Shown piece by piece: positions 1 through 5,642 of a DNA stretch of 12,532 nt (its first letter is position 1; each line of letters begins with the position of its first letter). The stretch is from contig JAZUAQ010000034.1 of NCBI GenBank assembly GCA_045638085.1, positions 1 through 12,532 on the forward strand. The letters are read 5' to 3'. A program made the translations under genes and the position numbers. The notes beneath the pieces were generated by a model that worked only from the letters and a program-made list of their open reading frames with translations, was not told the origin of the DNA and searched no databases. Source of the DNA: SIG459 sp045638085 (lineage in GTDB: Bacteria > Bacillota > Clostridia > Oscillospirales > Oscillospiraceae).

Positions 1-1370
1 ACATGCCACTGCTTCAAAACGCCCTTTGCAATGTTGTCCGCCATGAAACCGGCCATGTTTACGGGATCCTTTGCGGAGGAATAGGGGGGAGCGTAGGCAA
101 GATCAAGATCACGGAGCTCGGTGGCGGAAAGTCCGGCCTGAATGGCGGTGGCGATGACATCTATGCGCTTGTCAACACCCTCATAGCCCACTATCTGGGC
201 GCCGAGGATGCGGAAGGAGCGCTTTTCAAAAACAAGCTTCACGGTCATGACTTTTCCGCCGGGATAATAGCCCGCATGGCTCATGGGAGAGAGAATGACC
301 TTGTCTGTGTCAAAGCCTGCGGCCTTGGCGGCGGCTTCGCTGAGACCGGTGCAGGCGGCGGTGAGGGAGAAGAACTTCAGAACGCTGCTGCCCTGGCTGC
401 CCATATAACGGCTGTCGCCGCCGCAGATATTGTCGGCAACAATGCGTCCCTGCTTGTTGGCGGGACCTGCGAGGGAGAGGAGAACATCTTTGCCGCTGAC
501 CGCATGGCGCACCTGAACGGCATCACCAACTGCGTATATATCCGCAACGGAGGTTTCCATGCGCTCATTGACGACTATGCTGCCGCGCATGCCAAGCTCA
601 AGCCCTGCGGTTTTGGCAAGGGCGGTATCGGGAGTTACGCCTATAGCCATAACAACCATGTCCGCTGCGATGGAGGGAGCATCCTCTATGAGAACCTTGA
701 TGCTATTTTCTGCCTCTTCGAAGCCCTGAACTCCTGCGCCGAGGAGGAGATTTATGCCCTGAGCGCGGGCTTCGCCGTGGATGAAGGAGACCATATCTCT
801 GTCAAAGGGACTCATAAGCTGCTTCAGGCGTTCAACAATGGTGACCTCAAGCCCTAACTCACGGAGATTTTCCGCCATTTCCATTCCGATGAAGCCACCG
901 CCCACGATAACTGCGCTGCGGGGAGAAGTGCTGTCAACGAAATCCTTTATGCGGAAGGTGTCCTCAACGGTGCGGAGGGTGAAAATGCGGGAATTATCCA
1001 CACCGGGGATGGGGGGGACGGTGGATTTTGCACCGGGGGAGAGAATGAGCTTGTCATAGCTTTCGGAAAATTCTTCGCCGCTTTCAAGATTTCTTACCCT
1101 TACGGTTTTTGCGGCAGCGTCTATATCAATAACTTCGTGGTGTACACGCATGTCAACGCGGAAACGGCTGAAAAAGCTCTCGGGAGTCTGCAAAGTGAGA
1201 TCCTCAGGGTCTTCGATAGCTCCGCCTATGTAATAAGGCAGTCCGCAGTTGGCATAGGAAATATATCCTGTGCGCTCGAAAACAATGATTTCTGCCTTTT
1301 CGTCCAGTCTGCGAAGTCTTGCAGCGGCGCTTGCTCCGCCTGCTACGCCGCCGACGATTATAACTTTCAT
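1..1370 (-). CDS. CoA-disulfide reductase / NADH oxidase family flavoprotein (3' end beyond window)
   Basis: Reading the minus strand from the ATG at 1370 gives 456 codons with no stop before the left edge. The protein is a pyridine-nucleotide:disulfide oxidoreductase of the single-cysteine CoA-disulfide reductase type, which reduces CoA disulfide or related low-molecular-weight disulfides with NAD(P)H. Visible motifs are the FAD-binding GGVAGG (residues 7-12), the active-site signature SYANCGLPYYIGG (38-50, redox Cys42), a second Rossmann motif GGGFIG (157-162), VGDAV contacting FAD (281-285), and the C-terminal YAPPYSSAKDPVN (426-438), which carries the family's conserved tyrosines. AAGGAG lies a few bases before the ATG. 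Stand-alone family members are about 440 residues. This one is still open at 456, so a C-terminal rhodanese domain, as in CoADR-RHD fusions, is possible but unseen. A water-forming NADH oxidase is the main alternative. trxA lies upstream on the same strand, giving a thiol-redox context. Confidence 0.92.
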   Translation of the reverse strand, partial: MKVIIVGGVAGGASAAARLRRLDEKAEIIVFERTGYISYANCGLPYYIGGAIEDPEDLTLQTPESFFSRFRVDMRVHHEVIDIDAAAKTVRVRNLESGEEFSESYDKLILSPGAKSTVPPIPGVDNSRIFTLRTVEDTFRIKDFVDSTSPRSAVIVGGGFIGMEMAENLRELGLEVTIVERLKQLMSPFDRDMVSFIHGEARAQGINLLLGAGVQGFEEAENSIKVLIEDAPSIAADMVVMAIGVTPDTALAKTAGLELGMRGSIVVNERMETSVADIYAVGDAVQVRHAVSGKDVLLSLAGPANKQGRIVADNICGGDSRYMGSQGSSVLKFFSLTAACTGLSEAAAKAAGFDTDKVILSPMSHAGYYPGGKVMTVKLVFEKRSFRILGAQIVGYEGVDKRIDVIATAIQAGLSATELRDLDLAYAPPYSSAKDPVNMAGFMADNIAKGVLKQWH

Positions 1371-1412
1371 AGTGTATTTCTCCTTCCGGAAAGAAAAAAT
1401 GTTTACCCTCTC

Positions 1413-1441
1413 ATTTTCCGCCAGAAAGCTGGCGTTGTCAA
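1413..1441 (-). promoter_or_regulatory. Candidate promoter of the flavoprotein gene with a palindrome in its spacer
   Basis: On the minus strand TTGACA (1441-1436) is followed by 17 bases and then GAAAAT (1418-1413, 4 of 6 matches to TATAAT). Sixteen of the 17 spacer bases form a perfect inverted repeat, CGCCAG-CTTT-CTGGCG (1419-1434). A regulator bound there would block or remodel polymerase binding. The -35 is perfect but the -10 is weak, so this is a prediction from sequence only. The position, 43-71 bases before the ATG, is suitable. Confidence 0.42.
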
Positions 1442-1446
1442 TAGTA

Positions 1447-1479
1447 AAGATGGCGCGAAGAGTGTGCTCGCGCCATCTT
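1447..1479 (-). terminator. Hairpin downstream of trxA
   Basis: Perfect 12-bp inverted repeat (1447-1458 with 1468-1479, AAGATGGCGCGA) around a 9-base loop, starting 16 bases past the trxA stop. On the minus strand it is followed by TTTACTATTG, a poor U-tract, so termination may be incomplete and some trxA transcripts could read into the flavoprotein gene. The putative -35 of the next gene follows at once. Confidence 0.55.
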
Positions 1480-1495
1480 AAATATATATTTGAGT

Positions 1496-1804
1496 TTAAT
1501 TGAGCATTTCCAGAATCTGGGTTTTGGGTCTTGCGCCGCTGGCTTTTTTGACGACCTTGCCCTCGCGCATCACAACAAGAGTGGGGATACTCATAACTCT
1601 GTATTCCCTTGCAAGTTCGGGCTCTTCGTCAATGTTGACCTTCACAACCTTTATATCCTCCCGCTCGCGGGCAATTTCGTCAATAAGAGGAACAACCGCA
1701 CGGCAAGGACCGCACCAAGGAGCCCAGAAATCCAGAAGGACGGGTCTTTCGGATTCGATAACTTCGCTGTGGAAATTGGCTTTGTTGATATTCAGTGCAG
1801 ACAT
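1496..1804 (-). CDS. trxA: Thioredoxin
   Basis: A 102-residue classical thioredoxin, the cytoplasmic disulfide reductant recycled by thioredoxin reductase. The active site WCGPC is at residues 30-34 within DFWAPWCGPC, and the cis-proline follows in SIPT (Pro74). Length matches the family norm of about 100-110. The frame stays open for 26 codons upstream, but the start is placed at 1804 because a perfect AAAGGAGG lies 8 bases before that ATG, the residues from MSALNI onward align with thioredoxin starts, and the extension would cover the predicted promoter. It is divergent from padR and upstream of the flavoprotein gene. Its promoter shares an unusual element with the dehydrogenase gene at 3931-4677. 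Confidence 0.96.
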   Translation of the reverse strand: MSALNINKANFHSEVIESERPVLLDFWAPWCGPCRAVVPLIDEIAREREDIKVVKVNIDEEPELAREYRVMSIPTLVVMREGKVVKKASGARPKTQILEMLN

Positions 1805-1812
1805 GTTCAAGT

Positions 1813-1820
1813 CCTCCTTT
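1813..1820 (-). promoter_or_regulatory. Ribosome binding site fixing the trxA start
   Basis: AAAGGAGG on the minus strand, 8 bases before the ATG at 1804. It decides for the 102-residue form over a 128-residue form that would start at 1882. Confidence 0.85.
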
Positions 1821-1837
1821 GTCTTGTTTTCATCTTC

Positions 1838-1878
1838 AGTATACCCACAAAAGTCTGGCTTTTCCGTGACAAAATCAC
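1838..1878 (-). promoter_or_regulatory. trxA promoter with shared upstream palindrome element
   Basis: The -10 box TATACT (1843-1838) is preceded, 16 bases upstream, by GTGATTTTGTCACGGAAAA (1878-1860). With a 17-base spacer the -35 position reads CGGAAA, which does not resemble TTGACA. The palindrome GTGA-N5-TCAC (1866-1878) is centred about 41 bases before the expected transcription start near 1831. The same arrangement occurs before the gene at 3931-4677. The conservation is seen directly. The activator or sigma-factor role is inference. Confidence 0.62.
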
Positions 1879-1898
1879 CCAAACAAGTTTAAAAACTA

Positions 1899-1936
1899 TT
1901 GACAAGCTATATACCTCGTGTTACGATGTATTACAC
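1899..1936 (+). promoter_or_regulatory. padR operon promoter with candidate PadR operator
   Basis: TTGACA (1899-1904), a 17-base spacer, then TACGAT (1922-1927, 4 of 6 matches), followed by AAAGGAGG (1938-1945) 6 bases before the padR ATG. An imperfect palindrome GTGTTAC…GTATTACAC (1918-1936, outer arms GTGT and ACAC) overlaps the -10 and start point. PadR proteins usually repress their own operon at such a site, so this is the likely operator. The operator assignment is inference. Confidence 0.6.
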
Positions 1937-1951
1937 TAAAGGAGGTATTGT

Positions 1952-2269
1952 ATGGATATTCAGCTTAAGCGCGGGCTTTTGGATGTTTGCGTCTTGGCGG
2001 CTATCAAGGACGGAGAGTCCTATGGCTACAAGATAATCAAGGACGTTGCGCCTTACACAAAGCTTTCTGAATCTACACTGTATACCATTCTCAAGCGCCT
2101 TGAGGGTGCAAAGATGCTGACGGTGCGCTCTGCCGAGCATGAGGGCAGACTGCGAAAATATTACCGCATTACCGATGAGGGTCTTGCGCGAATAGAGGAT
2201 TTCAGAAGAGACTGGAAGGAAATCGAGTCCATATACCGTTTTGTTACAAAGGAGGATGGAAATGACTAA
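1952..2269 (+). CDS. PadR family transcriptional repressor
   Basis: A 105-residue PadR-type regulator of the small, single-domain subfamily. The winged helix-turn-helix covers residues 5-75: helix 1 around LLDVCVLAAI, SYGYKII (23-29), the recognition helix SESTLYTILKRLE (39-51), and the wing with GRLRKYYRIT (65-74). The short C-terminal helix (about 76-97) is the usual dimerisation segment. It is the first gene of a three-gene operon and overlaps the next gene by 8 bases, so translation is coupled. Family members bind a palindrome at their own promoter and are released by a ligand or stress that the downstream membrane proteins help handle. The inducer cannot be read from sequence. Confidence 0.93.
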   Translation: MDIQLKRGLLDVCVLAAIKDGESYGYKIIKDVAPYTKLSESTLYTILKRLEGAKMLTVRSAEHEGRLRKYYRITDEGLARIEDFRRDWKEIESIYRFVTKEDGND

Positions 2270-2849
2270 GGAAAAGTTTATTGAGCTTTTGCGCAAAGGT
2301 CTCTCCCCTCTTCCTAAGGAGGAAAGAGACGAGCGCCTCACCTTTTATAGCGAAATGATCGATGACCGCGTTGAAGAGGGTCTTTCCGAGGAAGAGGCCG
2401 TTGCGGGCATAGGAAATCCCGAGGAAATTGCCCGTCAGATTGCGGGTGAGATGCTTCCCAAGGAAAAAAACGTACGTGGCAGGAAATTCCGAGCATGGGA
2501 GATAGTTTTGCTGGTGCTGGGCAGTCCCATTTGGCTTTCTCTGCTGGCCGCCATCTTTGCAGTGATTATGGCTTTCATTGTTGTGCTGTGGGCGGGGGTA
2601 GTGTGCGTCTGGGCTGTTTTCGCATCTCTCGCAGCTTCGGCCTTCGGTGTGCTTGTGGGAGGTGTGGTGCTCGCCGCCACGGGCAACGGAATTATTTCCG
2701 TGGCCATGTTTGGAACTGCCATGGTTTGCGCAGGCCTTGCCGTGTTTGCCTTCTTCGGCTGCGTGGCTGCAACAAAGGGCGTTGCATTTTTGAGCAAGTG
2801 GACAGTTGTCGGCATAGTGAGATTTTTCAAGAGAAAGGGGGAGGCATAA
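2262..2849 (+). CDS. DUF1700/HAAS-domain integral membrane protein
   Basis: A 195-residue protein with two parts. Residues 1-65 are a charged helical DUF1700 (HAAS-type) domain containing the hallmark LSPLPKEERDERLTFYSEMI and GLSEEEAVAGIGNPEEIA. About residues 79-171 form three or more hydrophobic membrane segments, followed by a basic tail (FFKRKGEA). The frame also allows starts at TTG 2241 and ATG 2256. ATG 2262 was chosen because GGAGG (2251-2255) is 6 bases upstream of it but would be immediately next to ATG 2256. It overlaps padR by 8 bases and its stop abuts the next ATG. PadR, DUF1700 and DUF4097 genes commonly occur together in Firmicutes, where they are thought to act in envelope stress sensing. 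The molecular function is unknown. Confidence 0.88.
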   Translation: MTKEKFIELLRKGLSPLPKEERDERLTFYSEMIDDRVEEGLSEEEAVAGIGNPEEIARQIAGEMLPKEKNVRGRKFRAWEIVLLVLGSPIWLSLLAAIFAVIMAFIVVLWAGVVCVWAVFASLAASAFGVLVGGVVLAATGNGIISVAMFGTAMVCAGLAVFAFFGCVAATKGVAFLSKWTVVGIVRFFKRKGEA

Positions 2850-3857
2850 ATGAAAAAAGCTGCAAAGATATGGCTTATCGTGGCCGCCGCCTTTGTACTG
2901 TGCGGAGCTATACTTTTCACCTGCGCTATGGCAGGTTTAGACTGGGATTTTAACAATCTCACAACAGAAAACTATGAGACAAAGGTTTATGAGCTTGATG
3001 AAGGTCTTGGCACTATAGACGGCGATATATATATTGAAACGGACACCGCCGATGTGGAAATAGTGGCTAAAAGGGATATGGCTATTGACACGGTAAAAGT
3101 TGTCTGCTATGAAAACAGCAAAGAGCCTCACAGCGTTTCCATCTTGGATGGCGTTCTGACAGTTAAATACAATGACGCCAGACAGTTGACGGATTTTATC
3201 GGTATTGTTAACGAGAGCCCTAAAATAACCGTTTATGTCCCTCAGGGAACATGGGGCAGATACGGAGATCTTTACGTAAAAACTTCCACCGGTGATGTTG
3301 TTCTCCCCTCCAACTTGACCTTTGACAGCGTGGATGTCAGGTCAAGTACCGGCGATGTGGATAACTCTTCCTCCGTTATGGGCAGTCTGGAAATTGAAAA
3401 CAACACCGGCAGTATTAATATGAAGAATATGTCTGCTTTCTCCATGGAACTCTCCACCTCTACCGGTGACATCAGCCTTGAAAATGTTAATTGCAGTCAC
3501 GAACTGAACATTCGCGTAAGCACCGGAAAAACGGAGCTCAAAAATGTGAGCTGTGAAACCTTCATTTCCAAGGGCAGCACCGGCGACATTATTATGGATG
3601 AGTTGAAAGCATTTTTCCAGATGACCATCGAAAGAAGCACCGGTGATGTGCAGTTTCGCTCCTGTGATAGTTCCAGCATCCGCGTGTTTACCGACACCGG
3701 CGATGTTTATGGGGTATTCTCCAACGATGTGGTGTTTAATGTAAAAACCGATACCGGAGATGTGGATGTTCCTGAAGGCGTCAAGAATGGGCCGGGAGGC
3801 TATGTACAAACCAACACGGGCGACGTTAAGATAGAAATCGAAAAGCCCAAAGCTTAA
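2850..3857 (+). CDS. DUF4097 family membrane-anchored beta-repeat protein
   Basis: A 335-residue protein. Residues 1-4 are basic (MKKA) and about 7-29 form one hydrophobic segment, so it is probably an uncleaved N-terminal anchor with the rest outside the membrane. The C-terminal part (146-326) holds ten copies of a ~19-21 residue unit, each opening with (S/T/N/D)TG(D/S/K)-V/I, the pattern of DUF4097/LiaG-like right-handed beta repeats. The start follows directly after the previous stop (TAA then ATG), with a GGGGGAGG-like ribosome binding site inside the preceding gene. As the last gene of the PadR operon it probably acts with the DUF1700 membrane protein at the envelope. No catalytic motif is seen, so a structural or sensing role is more likely than an enzymatic one. 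Confidence 0.9.
   Translation: MKKAAKIWLIVAAAFVLCGAILFTCAMAGLDWDFNNLTTENYETKVYELDEGLGTIDGDIYIETDTADVEIVAKRDMAIDTVKVVCYENSKEPHSVSILDGVLTVKYNDARQLTDFIGIVNESPKITVYVPQGTWGRYGDLYVKTSTGDVVLPSNLTFDSVDVRSSTGDVDNSSSVMGSLEIENNTGSINMKNMSAFSMELSTSTGDISLENVNCSHELNIRVSTGKTELKNVSCETFISKGSTGDIIMDELKAFFQMTIERSTGDVQFRSCDSSSIRVFTDTGDVYGVFSNDVVFNVKTDTGDVDVPEGVKNGPGGYVQTNTGDVKIEIEKPKA
3285..3827 (+). repeat. Ten in-frame ~60-base repeats encoding STGDV units
   Basis: Units open at residues 146, 166, 185, 204, 224, 243, 263, 282, 301 and 322 of the protein, a period of 19-21 residues. At the DNA level the recurring core is ACCGGYGAYGT, with synonymous differences, so the array is old and selected for protein structure rather than recently duplicated. 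Units 3 (NTGS) and 5 (STGK) deviate at the Asp position, and the last units switch from STGD to DTGD/NTGD. Confidence 0.9.
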
Positions 3858-3881
3858 CAAAGTATTTAACAGGAAAGCGAA

Positions 3882-3919
3882 AAAATCCACAGTTCGCAAA
3901 ATGCGAACTGCGCATTTTT
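3882..3919. terminator. Bidirectional terminator between convergent genes
   Basis: Perfect 9-bp stem CAGTTCGCA/TGCGAACTG (3890-3898 with 3902-3910) and an AAA loop. On the plus strand it is followed by CGCATTTTT, and on the minus strand by TGGATTTTTT. It closes the PadR operon (stop at 3857) and the dehydrogenase gene (stop at 3931). Confidence 0.85.
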
Positions 3920-3930
3920 AATTATCTTTT

Positions 3931-4677
3931 TTAGCTTCTTGCCATTCCGTCCACGCTGAGGACAACGCCGGTGATGTAGCTTGCTTCATCGGAGGCGAGG
4001 AACACAAAGGCATTGGCAATATCTTCGGGCTGACCCAGGCGGCGGAGGGGAATCTGTGCGATAAGGGGCTCGATAACTTCCTTGGGAACGGCTTTCATCA
4101 TGTCGGTTTCAGTGATGCCGGGGGCAACAGCGTTGACGCGGATGCCCTTGGGACCCAGTTCGCGGGCAAGGGAGAGGGTGAAACCGTTTACGGCGAACTT
4201 GGAAGCGGGATAGGCAAAGCCAGCGGGCTGGCCGTATTTGCTAACCATGGAGGAGGTGGAGAGGATAACGCCATCGCCCTGAGCGGCCATATAGTCCACG
4301 GCGGCACGAGTTGCGTTGAATACGCCCTTGACGTTGAGATCCATGACCTTGTCAAAAATCTCTTCCGTGTAACTCTCGAAGGGGGTGCTTTCGGAAACGC
4401 CTGCGTTATTTACGAGGATATCAATGCGTCCGTATTTTGCGTTTATTGCCGCAAAGGCCTCCTTGAGGGAGTCAAGGCTGCCAAGGTCGGGGGCAATGCC
4501 CTCAACGGTGGCTTCGGGGTAAGCGGTTTTGAGCTTGCTCACAGCTTTTTCGGCGGAGCCGAGGGAGCTTGCTGTTATGATAACGGAGGCGCCTTCTTCA
4601 AGAAATCTTGCGGCTGTTGCATAGCCTATGCCGCGGCTTCCTCCTGTGATGATAGCAACTTTGTCTTTAAGTCTCAT
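3931..4677 (-). CDS. SDR family oxidoreductase, FabG-like
   Basis: A 248-residue classical short-chain dehydrogenase/reductase, which interconverts alcohols and ketones using NAD(P)H. The cofactor motif TGGSRGIG is at residues 11-18, NNAG at 90-93, and the catalytic tetrad is Asn115 (in DLNVKG), Ser143, Tyr156 and Lys160 (YPASK). PGITETDM (186-193) and the C-terminal GVVLSVDGM are typical. The second strand ends in TASS without an acidic residue, which fits NADP(H) better than NAD(H), by inference. A 3-oxoacyl-ACP reductase, a sugar alcohol dehydrogenase or a steroid/bile-acid dehydrogenase all remain possible. It stands alone rather than in a fatty-acid operon, which argues against the housekeeping FabG. 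AGGAGG (4690-4685) precedes the ATG. Its promoter element matches that of trxA. Confidence 0.92.
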   Translation of the reverse strand: MRLKDKVAIITGGSRGIGYATAARFLEEGASVIITASSLGSAEKAVSKLKTAYPEATVEGIAPDLGSLDSLKEAFAAINAKYGRIDILVNNAGVSESTPFESYTEEIFDKVMDLNVKGVFNATRAAVDYMAAQGDGVILSTSSMVSKYGQPAGFAYPASKFAVNGFTLSLARELGPKGIRVNAVAPGITETDMMKAVPKEVIEPLIAQIPLRRLGQPEDIANAFVFLASDEASYITGVVLSVDGMARS

Positions 4678-4711
4678 GTGGGATCCTCCTTTTATGTTTT
4701 CTTGTATTATT

Positions 4712-4752
4712 AATATACCGTCTGCCTAAGAAATTTTCCGTGATAAAATCAC
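4712..4752 (-). promoter_or_regulatory. Dehydrogenase promoter with the trxA-type upstream element
   Basis: The -10 box TATATT (4717-4712) lies 16 bases downstream of GTGATTTTATCACGGAAAA (4752-4734), which differs from the trxA element at one base. The -35 position again reads CGGAAA. The distance from the -10 to the start codon (34 bases) nearly equals that at trxA (33). GTGA-N5-TCAC is centred near -41. Confidence 0.62.
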
Positions 4753-4819
4753 ATATTTATTCTAAATCATCAATGAAAAAATATCCACAAAAAAGTTTGT
4801 CCTGTGGCTTTCGCGGCTA

Positions 4820-4847
4820 TTGACAGAGGGGGGAGAGAGGGTATACT
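4820..4847 (+). promoter_or_regulatory. Promoter of the ZIP transporter–dus pair
   Basis: TTGACA (4820-4825), a 16-base purine-rich spacer, then TATACT (4842-4847). The start codon is at 4886 with GGGAG (4872-4876) before it. Both hexamers are close to consensus, so this is probably a strong vegetative promoter. Confidence 0.72.
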
Positions 4848-4885
4848 TATAAACAACAGATAATAATTTTCGGGAGAAAAAAGAT

Positions 4886-5638
4886 ATGCAGATGGTACTT
4901 TTGACGGCTATCGGCGTTGGCGGAGCAACTGTTTTCGGCGCGCTGCTGGGCTTTGCATTCAAGAATATACCCCACCGTTTTTCTGACCTCATGCTGTCCT
5001 TTGCTGCGGGAATTATGCTTGCGGCTGCGGTGCTTGGACTCATCATTCCTTCTGTGGAATACGGCGGCAAATACGGCCTTATAATCACCGTTGTGGGCAT
5101 TTTCTGCGGCGCTGTGTGTATGAGCCTTATGGATAAGCTTGTGCCCCATCTTCATCGTCTGGTGGGTGGAGACATCGAAGCCCATAATAACCGCAATCTT
5201 GGCAAGGTTCTCCTTTTTGTCACCGCAATTGCCATCCATAATCTGCCTGAGGGCATTGCCGCCGGCGTCAGCTTCGGCTCCGGCAATGTGAATGAGGCTC
5301 TGCTTATTGCCGGTGGTATTGCATTGCAGAATATTCCTGAGGGAATGATAATAATCGGACCCATGCTGGCTGCTGGGGTAAAGCCTGGTCGAACCTTCGT
5401 CTGCGCCCTTGCGACGGGTCTTGTTGAGGTTGTGGGAACTCTGCTGGGTTATGGCGCTGTCAGCGTTGCATCCTTTGTGCTGCCCTTCGCCCTTGCCTTT
5501 GCCGGCGGCACAATGCTCTATGTTGTCAGTGACGAAATGGTGCTGGAAACCCATGGCGACGGCAGCGAGCGTGGAGCAACCTACACACTTCTGGCGGGCT
5601 TCTGCCTTATGCTGATAAGCGACGTACTGTTGGGCTAA
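4886..5638 (+). CDS. ZIP family divalent metal transporter, GufA-like
   Basis: A 250-residue polytopic membrane protein of the ZIP family, which moves zinc and related divalent cations into the cytoplasm. About eight hydrophobic segments are visible. The metal-site motifs are HNLPEG (118-123) in the fourth segment and QNIPEG (148-153) in the fifth. Glutamine instead of histidine at 148 is usual in the GufA branch and differs from ZupT-type proteins. A short histidine-containing loop (His88, His90, His100) precedes the fourth segment. The TTGACA/TATACT promoter lies upstream, and the tRNA-dihydrouridine synthase gene follows after 4 bases, so the two are co-transcribed. Metal preference cannot be read from sequence. 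Confidence 0.93.
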   Translation: MQMVLLTAIGVGGATVFGALLGFAFKNIPHRFSDLMLSFAAGIMLAAAVLGLIIPSVEYGGKYGLIITVVGIFCGAVCMSLMDKLVPHLHRLVGGDIEAHNNRNLGKVLLFVTAIAIHNLPEGIAAGVSFGSGNVNEALLIAGGIALQNIPEGMIIIGPMLAAGVKPGRTFVCALATGLVEVVGTLLGYGAVSVASFVLPFALAFAGGTMLYVVSDEMVLETHGDGSERGATYTLLAGFCLMLISDVLLG

Positions 5639-5642
5639 GCTT

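Noticed and set aside
3..857. A 284-codon plus-strand open frame at the left edge
   Set aside because: It lies fully opposite the flavoprotein gene, whose minus-strand translation carries clear FAD, NAD and active-site motifs. The plus-strand product is low-complexity and Gly/Ala-rich.
1496..1882. A longer, 128-residue form of thioredoxin
   Set aside because: The extra 26 residues resemble no thioredoxin N-terminus and would be encoded by the promoter and ribosome binding site region. AAAGGAGG points to the ATG at 1804.
3285..3827. The ACCGGYGAYGT-rich region as a DNA-level tandem repeat or CRISPR-like array
   Set aside because: Periodicity follows codons, spacing varies by whole codons, and most substitutions are synonymous or conserve the TGD turn. 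It is a protein repeat.
4785..4807. CCACA-N13-TGTGG inverted repeat upstream of the ZIP promoter as a zinc-repressor site
   Set aside because: The arms are only five bases, it lies upstream of the -35, and it does not resemble Zur- or DtxR-type operators that I can recognise. Such repeats are expected by chance.
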